From: Mugil cephalus
Lineage: Eukaryota > Chordata > Actinopteri > Mugiliformes > Mugilidae
Length of the DNA: 64,000 nt
Direction of reading: 5' to 3'
Assembly (NCBI RefSeq): GCF_022458985.1
Contig: NC_061773.1
Span: forward strand, 2,548,001 to 2,612,000
Positions 1 to 11,731 of this stretch are shown piece after piece; position 1 is the stretch's first letter; each line of letters starts with the position of its first letter. The position numbers and the translations under genes were made by a program. The notes beneath the pieces are model-generated. The model was not told where the DNA came from. It did not search any database and saw nothing but the letters and a program-made list of their open reading frames with translations.

Positions 1-3000
1 CTTGGTCAACTTGTTGCCACTGATGTCAAGCAGAGTGAGGGATTTCAGAGCCTTCAGTGACGACCCTATGTCTGAGATCGCGTTATCGTGGAGATACAGG
101 ATGGTGAGGTTATCCATTCCCTCGAGTTCTGCAGGTGTCACCTGGGCAACAGTTGCCATCATTTTAACACTTTATCAGCTGAGGAGGCGTATTTGGTAAC
201 TTCAGCACACATGTTTTTTGCATTCCTGCCTCTCGGTCTGCTGGTGAGATGGTTTTCTCCCAGCCAACCAGTGAACATCAAGGCAACATTTCCAGGTCAG
301 ATATGGTCTGCAAGGTCCTGACCTCACCTCTGTATGCTTGGGGACTATGCATATGTGTAGTATGCTGTGTGTTTGTGTGTATGTGTTTGCATGAATGGGG
401 GTCTAGGGTATGGGGAGTTAGGGGTGTTTGTTTTTTTACTGTAAAGCACTTTGTGCTGCATCTTTTATGTATGAGAAGTGCTATATAAATAAAATTTGAT
501 TGACTGAGTTTCAGAAAATGTCACAAAGTAAAAAAGTCTTCTTATGCCCTGGAAATGACATCCTAGAGTGGAAATTTTTGAAGTTCCTGGTATTTTAATG
601 AGTGCCCTATAAAGGGTTAAAGTGTAATTTATCTCCTGTTATGCAACTAAGACATGGTACATGGATATAAAAGTGTGTTAAACATTACCTTTTCAATTTT
701 GTTATGGTTGATTCTCAGATCTCGCAGAGAGCGAGGAAGGTTTGCAGGAATGCTGGTCAAGTTGTTGTGCTGTAGATACAAACGCTCGAGTCCCTCCAAC
801 TTCAGAAACACCTACAAGTTTAAGTGGAGAATTACTTAACATTTTCATAGTAGTAAAACCAACCACAATGAAACCAATAATAAAAGACCCTTGTTGCTAG
901 ATTTCATTAAGTGGTTTTTTCTCCTGGAAGCCAAGGCCAAAAAACACTCTTTCTAATAGTTCTCAACACAACTTCTCTGTGTGTTATTTTGTCTCTTTCT
1001 TATTTCTCTAATTATTGAGGATTTTACGATGTGTAAAACAGCGCCCGTCTAAATGTTACGTCACCAAATATGGCACTGCACTGTTGTCTGAAGGGAAGCC
1101 AAGAAGAGTTGGCATCTCTTGGTGAAAAAAAAAGAACCAATCAGGTGGGGCTACTGTCATAACTCTACTTGCCTGTGATTGGCTAGGACTTTTGCCATGG
1201 GAAGCCAGCCACCGTTGGTTTCCCTTGGCCTCAGGCCAACATAGTAGCATCAAGCCATTGAGTGAAATAATGCCAAATAAGCAAGTTTGTATTGACATTT
1301 CATTAGCAGAATTAGCATGTGCAATGATGGAGTATTTGGAGTATTTATTAAAAAAAAAAAAAAAAAAAGACAAAGGTGCCTCTACAGGTTATGATTATGT
1401 TTGTGCATGAATGCTGTTTTTATCACTATCAAATCTGCACTGTGCATTAAGTTGCATGGGCGGTCGAGTAAATTTAAAAATCAAGTCAAGAGGACAATGC
1501 ATGTGTGCGTGTAATAAAATAAGGGTGAGAGAAAATGCATGTTGGTGTTCAAAGTGATAATAAGCGTGTGCAAGTCTGGGTAGAAGGACACTGAGCGCTC
1601 TAATAGCTCATTCCATTACATAAAATAGCCCCCACACCCTAAAAAGCATATAGATTAGAGTTTTTGCCTCCGTTGGTTTCCTCAAAAAAAAAAAAAAAAA
1701 AAAAAACACAGACAAGACAGCACAGACAAGCTAAGCAAACGTGCATCTTATACTGGGTGCAGAGTGTGGTTTTAGCAGTGCCAGTACGTCCTACATCATG
1801 ACTACATCACAGTGGTTAGCTGGAGGCAAAACAAGTGGCTAGACACTTCATGTCATCAACATTTCATCTTGTTGTGTTGACAGGTGCCAGAACCTGAGGA
1901 GAATGGTTACTGGCTCCAAACTGAAATTACCGTGTACCAACTGACACTCAGTCAAAAAGATCCACAAAAACTTAAAAAAAATAAAAAATAAAAATAAAAA
2001 TTAACAATTTAAAGCATATACTTCATATCAGACATGTTTAAATAAGTATTGTCATTTGTAAGTTTGGTTACTCCGCTTCAGATTAGTCATACACAGCTAA
2101 TCACAATTTAGTCCTTAGATAAATTAACTCGTAGTTGTATGTCCTGTACCACTTTCATATTTTATAGGAGAGGCTTATGTGAATGCCCAGATTTTGTCCT
2201 CTAAGTAAAAATAAATTAATCTTCTCCTGCTGAAATACTGTACAATAATTAAGTGTTTAGAAAAATAAAATTGTCCATAATGTATGGACAAAATTCTTGT
2301 GTATGCTTCCTTCTTACCTGTTTGTTATGTATGATCCAACCTTAAGCAAGGACATAGTGAGTACGTCGGGCTGATATCCAACTACACTTTCTTCTACACA
2401 TATAAACTTAATTTAATTGGTCTAAAGTGAGATATACACTATTACCATTTTGTCTAAAGATGACAAATAAAATAGACTTCAAAATCTGTCGCTTGAATCT
2501 AGCTGTTGCTGTCTCCCTCACTGTTTATGTTTATCATTACTTTACCCAAATATGTTTAAATCACTTAAGTATATGTAGACAGAAAACAAAGCATCATCAA
2601 ACCTGCAATTTTTTTCACAATGGCCTGAGTGGATGTGGCTTTACCTTCTTGCCAATGCCTTCAGATGTCAGCTGGTTGTGATGCAGCATGAGCCACACCA
2701 AACTAGTTGCGTTGGCCATAGCTGCATCGGGTACAGTCGTGATGGCATTGTTTTGGAGGTACAAGTATTTGATGCGGGACGGGATGGTTGGCATGGCAGT
2801 CAGGCCCCGCCCATCACAGTACATGGCAATAGGGAAGGTGGGGGGGCAGTCACACTCCTCAGGACACTCCCCTCCTGAGGAGGATGCCTGCAGGGAAGCA
2901 AGCGAGTATTTGTGGCTCCATCGGCCATACAGCCAGCCTAACGGGTCGTTCCCATGGGAGAGAGAGAGTGGAAGCAGGGCAGACAAGAGGAAGACAGCCA

Positions 3001-3010
3001 CCAGATGCAT
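1..3010 (-). CDS. fmod: Fibromodulin (class II small leucine-rich proteoglycan), 3' part beyond window edge
   Basis: Secreted matrix proteoglycan that binds fibrillar collagen and regulates fibril assembly. Three coding exons are visible on the minus strand: 3010-2645 (122 codons), 811-689 (41 codons) and 141-1 (47 codons, running off the window). Junctions are GT-AG and phase 0. Residues 1-18 form a hydrophobic signal peptide. The N-terminal cysteine cluster is CX3CXCX9C (C49, C53, C55, C65), which is diagnostic of class II SLRPs. LRRs follow; NAT at residue 100 is an N-glycosylation sequon. Stretches such as ECPEECDCPP, LERLYLQHNNLT and the GSSLKALKSL region match fibromodulin better than lumican or keratocan. 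The start ATG sits 17 nt inside the exon, after an acceptor at 3029-3028. Oddities: the segment between signal peptide and cysteine cluster has only two tyrosines, where mammalian fibromodulin has a tyrosine-sulfate cluster. Two introns cut the LRR region. The last LRRs and C-terminal cysteines are not in view. Confidence 0.93.
142..688 (-). other. fmod intron carrying a retroelement tail
   Basis: Intron between the LRR exons 811-689 and 141-1. Donor GTAATG begins at 688 and the acceptor CCCAG ends at 142. It carries a repeat fragment around 430-507, listed separately. Confidence 0.8.
430..507 (+). repeat. Fish retroelement 3' tail fragment
   Basis: The stretch reads as a run of T, then ACTGTAAAGCACTTTGTG, then GTGCTATATAAATAAA and a short TTGATTGA-type tail. 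I know this arrangement as the 3' end of a widespread fish interspersed retroelement. The tail variants at 52.6-52.8 kb and 59.5 kb look related. Family assignment is from memory, not from a search. Confidence 0.6.
812..2644 (-). other. fmod intron, AT-rich
   Basis: Intron of 1.83 kb between the signal-peptide exon and the next LRR exon. The donor reads AAG|GTAAAG. It contains two poly-A runs (about 1350-1368 and 1685-1706) and an A/T-rich stretch at 1974-2000. No coding exon is recognised inside it. Confidence 0.75.
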
Positions 3011-3027
3011 GGTCACACAAATCTTCA

Positions 3028-3610
3028 CTGTAACACAGACAGACGGTGGCGTAAAGGACAAAACAGAAAACAGCATTATTTTTTTCCACAATTTCCACAC
3101 ATAAAACTCAGCATACATTAATGTGTTACTGAAAGTCCTCTCTACCATACTATGATACTGTATATAGATTAAGCATTAATTTTGCAGAATTAATTTCAGC
3201 ACAACAACAAAGCACAACTCTGTATCTCACTTTTAGATAACAAGCTGTTGTCTTTCAGGAATTCCAGGAACACTCAAACTTAACCTCTCCATTATTCTAC
3301 TGATTTTAAATGATCAGTTGAACTTCAAGTGCAGTGTGATGTTGTTTTGGAAATGTAACTGCCCACAGAGAGGCACATTCCTGAGGGTCTTATTCCATGG
3401 GGAGCAAGGAAAGACCTGCCTTGAATGCAAGTCTTGTAGATGCTTCTCATTGTTGTCCGGTAATTGAGGGAAAATATTCAATAATTACCCTCTACCTGAA
3501 AAAACCTCTATCTGACTATCATCACATCATTCATTCTCCTCCTTTAAGGTTTTATAGACAGATACATGTTCACACACACGTATGCACACACAGACACACA
3601 CAGACCTACC
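3028..3610 (-). other. Probable fmod 5' UTR intron; candidate upstream exon end
   Basis: On the minus strand a strong donor CAG|GTAGGT places a possible non-coding exon 1 ending at 3610. The acceptor at 3029-3028 is preceded by a pyrimidine-rich tract. Fibromodulin genes normally have a non-coding first exon, so this pairing is plausible. I cannot fix the transcription start; the exon would lie somewhere in 3611-4000. Confidence 0.45.
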
Positions 3611-6600
3611 TGATCAGAAAGACTGGCCCTCTTTGTGCCCTCTCTCTCTCTTTATTTCTCAGAGTGTGCTCAGGACTGGAGGACTCTGACAAAAATGACT
3701 TTCCTTCCCTCCCTGCTCTCCCTTCTGTTGTGCCAGCCCCCTCTCCACCCCTCTTTCTCTTCCTGTGCTTTTGATTGCTTCCACCCCCTTGTCCAGTCGC
3801 CTGCTCCCCATTGTGTTGGTTGAGGAATGGCCCACCAGTGCACCCCACTCTCCACTCGCCACTCTGGAGCCTCTTTTTGACCAGCGTGACTGATGTGAGA
3901 TGCTGCGGCTGTGAGGGCTTGGCCCTGTCTGTGTGCACATTTGCGTTCACCTTTCTTCACCATATTAAACGCATTTGCACATTTGCTATTGAGCCCTTTT
4001 ACTCACTGTACTTTGTGGTGGTAAAATAAAAAATAAAAAAAAAATAAATAAATAAAAATGAAACAATGGCCCACATCATTAGTTACTGTTAAAGCACCTC
4101 AGGGATCAGAAACACTGACTCAAGATTTAACATGAGCTAAGGCGTATGTAGGCAGAGGGAGAAGATGTGTGTTACGCATTCTTGAATTTTGAAATTTTAG
4201 ACATTAGGAGAAATTAATTATTTTCTTTTAAGTATTTCTGCAAAACAAACAAACAAACAAACAAAAAAATGCATCACACTTTGTGCACGGTGAGAAAGTA
4301 AATATGAGAGTTCCAGCAGTTCTTATTATGGTCAATACAATATAAAGTCTGTGGGGAAAAAAACAAAAACAAATAAAAGGCAGCATTTTATAGCAATCTG
4401 GAGGTTGTAAGTCACACTTCATTGTCCATTGTTTGGGATCAGGTGGAGTAAATGTGCAGGAGTTTGTAACACTGTCCTTTATCGCATTTATCAACACACA
4501 GCTTTGTGAGACTTCTGTGTGGAAAAAAATAACAACAACATGCAGATGTAGGAGAATAAATCAATATATACAAAGATATACAAATCATTCTCGTGGTATT
4601 TAGCCTTTGTCCCTGTGCCAGGCAGAGTTTAATAATCAGGGGGATCTCTTTGTTCCTCTCCGACAACCTAACATCTTGTAAAGGGTTAAATGAAAACATG
4701 TGTGACAGGCTTCATGTGTTGTCTGTCTGGGCTTAACGTGGGCCTCTTCCTGCCTCTGTATCTCTCTACCTTTCCTCCAACTTGAGTTCCATCTGAACCA
4801 GTTCTCTCTTTTATCTTCCCTCTCTCCCAGCGACTGTATGTTCATTTATTGAATTGTCATGGGAAAATTCTTTTTCTGCATTTCACCCATCCTTTCTTTC
4901 TTACACTCAGAGTGACTTTTGTAGCAGTTTGGTGGTCAACACACCTCAGTCATGGCAATTGAAAGCTGGCTTTATAAAATAAAGAAAACATCAATAACTT
5001 ATAGGCCTGAAGTTTTTCTGTGAGAATGTGTGACTAGGCCTCACTGCCTTGTTTCCACTAATTATTCTAAGCTGAGCAAAACAAAGTGAGTTATGGCTTG
5101 AACATATGCAAGAGTGGTATCACTTTTTGACTTCTAACAGAATAAATGTCAACCATCTTGGTTCATGATCAAAGACCAGCCCTGTCAACACTTGTCATTA
5201 TTAAAGGGCCTGTGGATCAACAGAATGAAAACGTCTGCGTGGTTGTGTGATTCACACATGCCATGAAGTGTTTCTTACTGTAGCCATTGCGTCTGTAGTC
5301 TGACAATAAAGGTTTTTAAACAGAAAAAGGAAGAAAGGAACTACCAGATGTCCACACTGGAGGACTGTGTTTCCGTAGGCGTCTGTGGACACCAGATGCA
5401 GCTAAGCAGATATTTCAGTGTACTGCCCAGCCATGCAAAACACTCAACAGACATTTTTTTTCAAAGCATCTTAATGTCTCTCTAAACGGATAAGAGGGGG
5501 TATTAGGGTCAGAGTGACTTGAACCTGCTTGAACTTCAACTCTTTATCCCTCACTTACGGCCTTACGAGCCTGTTAATTCTTCATCCAACTTCACAGATC
5601 TGCTCATTTTTTTACGAGATTTTTAGTCAGATAAAGTTGATTGCGCATGGGACAGAAAGATAAGGTATCAGCATAAACAAATGGCACGAGGAGATGTCAA
5701 AGGGAGAGGAATAAAAAGGACAGAAGTAATTAGGTTGACATAAATGGATACTTAGACTTCAAAGTAAGAGGCCGCACTAGACTTTGGGTAGTTGCAAACT
5801 CATCTCCCCCCACAGCAGCGCTGGGCAGGGATCACAAGATCAGAGGATCTAACCCTTTCAGCTCTGGCTGTGAACTCTTCACAGGAATCCTGGGAATCTG
5901 CTCTGCTCTGTGGCACTCAGCTCCAGAAGAAGAACCAGGCCTAGATACAACTAATAACAAGGATGTCACAAACTCTCCACGCTATGGAGCATTTGGCCAG
6001 CAGTATTCCAGGAACCAGTGCAGTGCCAATTATCTGTTTATGGCATTCAGATGTTCTCTAAAGTGACTGTCATACACATTCATAAAAGGCAATAATACAT
6101 TTGCAATAATAAAAAAAGCCCAGTTAAGTGAGATGAGATGTTGGAAACCTGTTGCTTGTTACCAAAGTAGGTTGTGTGCACGGAGAGAACTCATGAGTTT
6201 GTGGTCACACCCTGGAAAGTCACGTACACAACTTGTGAACTCTGACCTTGTTAAAAACTTCCACTTAGGAGGTTGTGAATACCGCAAGAGTAATCTTTTT
6301 TTTTTTTTTTTTTTTTTGTGAACACCATGTGAAGGCATCACAATTTACAACGACTAAATGCTGAAGAGAAACAATCAATAAAATTAGAATCACAAACAGT
6401 TCTTGACACACAGCAGCCTCAGTCCACCACTCATTTCCTGGACTTTGACCTTAACCGTAACCTTTACATGCCTTACCCAGCTTTTACAAACCTTAACCAG
6501 AAGCCAGTGGAGAACCTTGTGAGACTTTTACCTCCACAGAGTGATTTATGCAAGTACACACATACACACACCCTGAAACTAGCAACACATCAACAGCCTT

Positions 6601-6860
6601 TATGAAGTAAGCATGCCCTGCTCATTGACTATATGCTGTCATTTTTCCCTCCTTCGCAATGTTACGCATGCTATAAAACACTTGTCAATGAAGAAGATGC
6701 ACCAATACTTTAGTAATACAGAGAATCTGAACAGATAAGAGTTTATGAAAAGATTGTCTTAGTGGTCCTTGGACAATGTGGCTGCTGAAGGTAACTTGAA
6801 CCATGGTGCCCCAGGCCACGGGGGCAGAAGAACCAAGCAATAGAAAGCAGATGTCTATGT

Positions 6861-6886
6861 ACACACACACACACACACACACACAC
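6861..6886. repeat. (CA)n microsatellite
   Basis: Uninterrupted CA dinucleotides, about 13 copies, in intergenic DNA upstream of fmod. Confidence 0.95.
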
Positions 6887-8383
6887 GCAAATCTCACACA
6901 GATGTTCAAGATTACACCACGTCAAGCGTCTCATCTTTTTCTCATACTACAGCTTTTTATGTAAGGGTGTTTTAATCATGGGTCTGAGATAAATTGTGGC
7001 GTCTTCTTTGCAAAGTAGTGCAGTTTGAAATCTCCTGTGATAAACTGAAAAGAGGGACCTTAAACTCACACTGACACAGTGGTCTCAAATGCATGCAGCT
7101 GCAGTGTCCCCAGCCATGGGTAGCAAGAGAGAAGTCTGAAGTGAAATTCAGCACTCGGAGAAAGAACATGGGTTAAAAAGAAAAAAGCATAGAGATGATG
7201 CTATGGGGACTAGCTAAAAAATCGGTCTATGATATTATATATGTGTTATTGTGTTGCCCATATCCCATAAGATAAGAAGGTGTGTGCTGTTGATTAATGA
7301 GGGAATGGGGCCCTCTAGTGTAAGTCACTGGAAATGCTGAGGGATGGATGGTTCACACGCAGTCACAGAGGGAGGACACGCATCCATTTAGTAAGATGTT
7401 ACTGGGAAAGAAACTGCAAAATAAATTAATTAATTAATTAAAAATCATGCTCATCGGTTTTTCATTCATTTCCAAAATACTCACCCTAATCATAATGTCT
7501 GCTTGTCTTACTCTCACCTTTAGACCAAGCATACTCTTTTAAAAGTTTAAATATACAAACTCATAACTCAAACACTGTAAAGTGTTTTATATTTATGAGA
7601 AACTGTTATGCAAGCATCAATGAGACATCTTGAGAGCAGTAATTCATTATTTTATATCACCAGTGAATAGTTATCACCAGATTCTGCAGTTACTCTTACG
7701 TAACTGGGGCTGTTTAGCATCTTTAAAATAATTGTTTCACAGTCCCTAGCCCCTGGATTGGACTATAATCAGGGTTGCCACAGAGGCTGTTTTTAGCACA
7801 CAAGGTCATAAACCAGTCCATAAATGCTAACTAGCCTCTGATCCACAAAAGTGTTTCTGAACACAAATTTCCATGTGTATTCTTTACACACTGATTTCAC
7901 GGAAAAATGAATTCCTCATTTGTTTAGCCACAAATACTGAACAGAAGATGTTTCTTAGTGTTAGATCTTGGACATTGATCAAGTGCAAAATGAGTTTTGT
8001 TTATACGTTCTACATCCTCAGATTTAAGCATTAAGAGCCTGTTCCTTCACTTCTTATGACAGAAATAACATTATTCATATTGTAAAGAATGTCTACAGTG
8101 AATACATAAAATATAAAACAACGTGCAGGAGTACAGGAGTTACCCTGGAGCAGAGCCAACAGTAGGAGGAAACAGGCCTTTCCCTTTTCCAGTTTATGAC
8201 CAGATGGAGACACAGCAGAACACACAGTGTGTAGGATGATGTGAGGAGCTTGCAAATTGCTTTTGACGCATTGTTTCATCTCTTATTTGTTTGAGAAACA
8301 TTCAACGTACACAAGAAACTAAATTTGGAACACAACATCTATTAACCAGAAACTGCATACAAGAAAGAGAAGAAATGTAAAAT

Positions 8384-8585
8384 CCGATCACACACAATAT
8401 TAAAACCACTGACAGGACACAATTCATTGTTCTTCTGGGAATTTTTTGGACCTGGCATTCACTATGGATGTTACCTAGACATGTAGCACCCACCTAGACC
8501 AGACCAGACACCCCCACCTCATAGTAATGACACTCCTTGATGGCAGCAGCCATCCCCAACAGAATGCAGCCTCTCACACACACAC

Positions 8586-8651
<66 letters not shown>

Positions 8652-8828
8652 TAGGAACAGGTGTTGACCTGGCCTCCAAATAAACTAGATCCCAAACTGA
8701 TCAAGTATCTGTGGGATGATCCACAGAGGCCCCTCCCCTTAACCCATATGACCCAAAGGCCCCCACTAACAACATCCTGTTACCAGACACCACAGGACAC
8801 CCTCAGAAGGTTATGCCTGATCGGCGTA
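8384..8828 (-). mobile_element. Inverted-repeat DNA transposon, copy A (minus orientation)
   Basis: Non-autonomous element of about 445 bp. The left end reads GATCACACACAATATTAAAACC and the right end GTTATGCCTGATCGGCGTA, which are degraded versions of the terminal inverted repeats best seen in the copy at 57654-58090. The interior shares the family's GGATGATCCACAGAGGC and CAAGGAGTGTCATTACTATG blocks in reverse complement. It contains a long (CA)n at 8575-8649. A Tc1/mariner-like origin is my recollection of related fish elements with the same ends. Confidence 0.8.
8575..8649. repeat. (CA)n microsatellite inside transposon copy A
   Basis: About 37 CA units with one CG interruption. It sits where the other copies of this transposon carry only a short TGTGTGTGTCTGTGTC stretch, so it seems to have expanded from an element-borne seed. 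Confidence 0.95.
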
Positions 8829-10280
8829 TGTTGATAGTCTAGCAGTTCACCACTTTGGGCCAGAATTAATAATCTCAAATAATAAATCAATGCTATGTTC
8901 TGTACTTTTAAAAGAAATAATGTGTCGATTGGCATGGCCATAATATTTGATACAGATATCCATGGTGCACTGATGATAAATCCCACTGATGAGCTACTGG
9001 AATTACCTTTAGTGCCAGTCCTGGTATTTGAGGAAGACCATCTTTATCCTCACTTATTCATAACTCTCTATCTCTTGCTGTTTCTCTAACCAGCCCTCAT
9101 TGCAATCAGCCACTTATTGCTGTGAAACTTTAAATATGTTTCCATCCACTGGTGTCAGCTGTCATTTCAGTTCAAATCTGCTGCAGCACTCCTCCACTGT
9201 CTTCACCTCTAGTCTTCATCAGTAGTCCTCTCCTCATCCCATCCAGACCTTCATGTCATCACCACCAGTGTCCAGTGGTAAAATGTGATGATGTGATGAT
9301 TTTATTTCTCTCCCTTGTTATGAAATAATATCTTTACTATTCACTCAGAAAGAATGATTGAAATTAACTAGTAACTAGTAACTATGGGACGAATTGACAT
9401 TTTTCTGACATTTTAGGAAACTTGCCATTAACAACTTGGTCTCACTGAAATCTGCACCTGGAACACACATGCATGTAATGTATGATACTGGTCTGCACAG
9501 CTATGAACTGTAACATAAAATGCTGCAGCTGCATTCAAGACATGCAGAAAGTGAAGCACATGTTCTTTTGTAGTCTTTGGTGGAAAGAAAATGCTCCTTG
9601 CCCTCTCAAAAAAGAAGTTCTGAAAAGTTCTCATCATAAATTTTAACTCCACCGTGGGTGAGATTCTTTTTAGGTTTCCTAGAGGGAGCTCTTTACAAGC
9701 TCTGATCAGGAAATAATTACCCCTATTTTTCCATCTTGTTCCCTCCCCAGCCTCTTTCTCCTCTCTTCACACAGTGCTCCCCTCCGATTTAGGGAAGGAA
9801 TCTGGAATCGTTTTCCTCTCCTCTGGACAGACGCACACACATGCACACCCACATTCAGACAGACACACGCATACACACTGAATGGTCTCCTTGGCTCCCC
9901 AGGTACTTTGTTCCTCTAGCGCCTCCAGGCAGAACACCTACCCTCCACTCAGCCGTACAGATATTCACGCGCACATAAGAAGATAAACTTGAATACCGAT
10001 CAAAAAAATATCAAATTTCATGAAACACTGAGCCAACGCAATTCAAATCCAGCTGCAACTCGTTTCTTTCTACTTCTTTCAGTCTATTTTTGTGTGTGTG
10101 CATCACCACTGTGCAAGCAAACATGTTTCCACCAAATGTGTTCAGCTAGGCTGCGAGAAGGGGAAAGGAAGAAATGAGTTAGGGAAGATTATGGAGGAGG
10201 TCTGGGGTCTGGGATGTGGGCAGCGTTTGAAGAAAAGGAATGTATCAGAGAGTAGGCAACCGTCGCTGGTAGCTGGAAAA

Positions 10281-10302
10281 CACACACACACACACACACA
10301 CA
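10281..10302. repeat. (CA)n microsatellite
   Basis: Eleven CA units, about 100 bp upstream of the candidate 5' UTR exon of the second SLRP gene. Confidence 0.9.
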
Positions 10303-10329
10303 ACCAAATGCAGGTAGACTGACACACAC

Positions 10330-10404
10330 TCCTGTGCAGCTCCTGAGGGTTTCACTGGGGATTTAAGACAACCTGCCTACGTTGTGTCACGTCTGATCAA
10401 ACAG
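10330..10404 (+). other. Candidate non-coding exon 1 end of the second SLRP gene
   Basis: A perfect donor, CAG|GTAAGT, follows base 10404. It lies 1.3 kb upstream of an acceptor at 11705-11706 that opens 25 nt before the ATG at 11732. A non-coding first exon is usual for SLRP genes. The 5' limit given here is arbitrary; no clear TATA box decides it. Confidence 0.4.
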
Positions 10405-11294
10405 GTAAGTGCCAGTTTGCTGTTTGTTTCTTGTCTGCTTCAATTTCCTCTTAGTGCAAGGCAGGCAAAACTGGAAATGATCAAAACCACAACGTGTGGT
10501 TGTTGAATTACAGTAATCTCTTGGCAACAGCCTGCTGCTGCTGCACTATAGACAGATAGATAGACAGAACAGTGAATGAGAAAAGCCAGATTTAACTTTG
10601 CAGTCAACAGTCAAACTTCCTGATGATGCAAATACTTCTGACAAATTGGTGTGTTATACAGTAAATTGGTGTGCGCGTGTGTTTCTGTGCAAATGTTTTT
10701 GATTGTTACTGTAACCACACATGCAAAAGAAAAATGTATCTATCCACTGCATTTCCATTTAACTGAGTTTGCTTAATAGACACAAACCTCAACGATGTAG
10801 TTTTACCTCAGTTTTTCATTTTCATATTCAAAAATTCTTTAAAGTCCAAGTCACTACTTAAAGAGTCACTCCAGGAGTTTACCATGATGCACTTTCATTC
10901 AGAGACAGATTTGACAAAACTAAACATCTACAGATATGCATGAAGCTGTATATGGAACCAGTTACACCTTCAGTAGGCAATGTACACCATTTCAACAAAC
11001 AAATCTGAAGTTTCTCAAAATCTCAAAACAGGTTGAAAACTGTTTGAAGGCAGCAACTGTATTTACTGGCGATAACAGCAAATGGAAATTATTTCTCAGA
11101 ATTCTAGCCAGACAATAATTGGCCTTTTTCCATTTTTCTGTGAGCAACTGTGATCTGACTTTATGCTTCGGCACAGTGATGGAAGTTGGTTATCCTGCTA
11201 CACAACCTGTCACCTGCGGGTCTCCATCTAATCTTTCCCAGCAAGTTTACTTACCACAAAACTGTAAATGTTGAAATATGTTCAACTCCGGCTT

Positions 11295-11445
11295 TTTCCC
11301 ACCATCCAAAGACATGCTTGTTAGGTTCATTGGTGATTCTAAAGTGGCTGTAGGTGTGAGTGTAAATGGATATCTGTCTGTGTTAGCCCAGTGATAGACT
11401 GGAGCCTTCTCCAAGATGTACCCTGCCTCTCACCCAGTGACAAAT
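11295..11445 (+). repeat. SINE-like fish repeat fragment
   Basis: Contains CACCATCCAAAGACATGC, TTAGGTTCATTGGTGATTCT, GATAGACTGGAGCC and GTACCCTGCCTCTC. These blocks are shared with copies at 17.6-18.0 kb, 31.1 kb and 56.5 kb in this window. I recognise it as a common fish interspersed repeat. It sits in the presumed first intron of the second SLRP gene. Confidence 0.7.
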
Positions 11446-11731
11446 ATGCTTCATTTTCTTGCAATCCAGAAACAGAGGTAACATCTGGGGAATAAATACT
11501 AAATACCCACATCAGACCTCAACCTCAACCTCAATGGTCCCAGGTTTTAAAAACATGTTGTTCCCAAATCCGAGTCAAGACACCCTTGGAAATCAGAGAT
11601 GCCACCAAGTCCCTTAAAAAAACCTCAAAAGACAAGATACGACTTTCACCAGTGTTGTGATTGCCACTTGTAAAATCTCAGATTTGCCTTAACATTTATT
11701 CTACAGGATTGTCATCACACCAGTTGTCTCC

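Larger units (their letters stand above)
4000..10280. other. Intergenic region between divergent fmod and the second SLRP gene
   Basis: About 6 kb between the 5' ends of two divergently transcribed SLRP genes. No protein-coding exon is recognised. It holds an A/T-rich run at 4022-4055, a T tract near 6296-6317, (CA)n at 6861-6886, a short ATTA repeat near 7424-7440, and one inverted-repeat transposon copy at 8384-8828 with an internal (CA)n. Shared cis-regulation of the two genes is possible but is not shown by the sequence. Confidence 0.6.

Noticed and set aside
3606..3963. Overlapping open frames upstream of fmod
   Set aside because: They lie in the probable 5' UTR/promoter region, have low-complexity composition and resemble no family I know.
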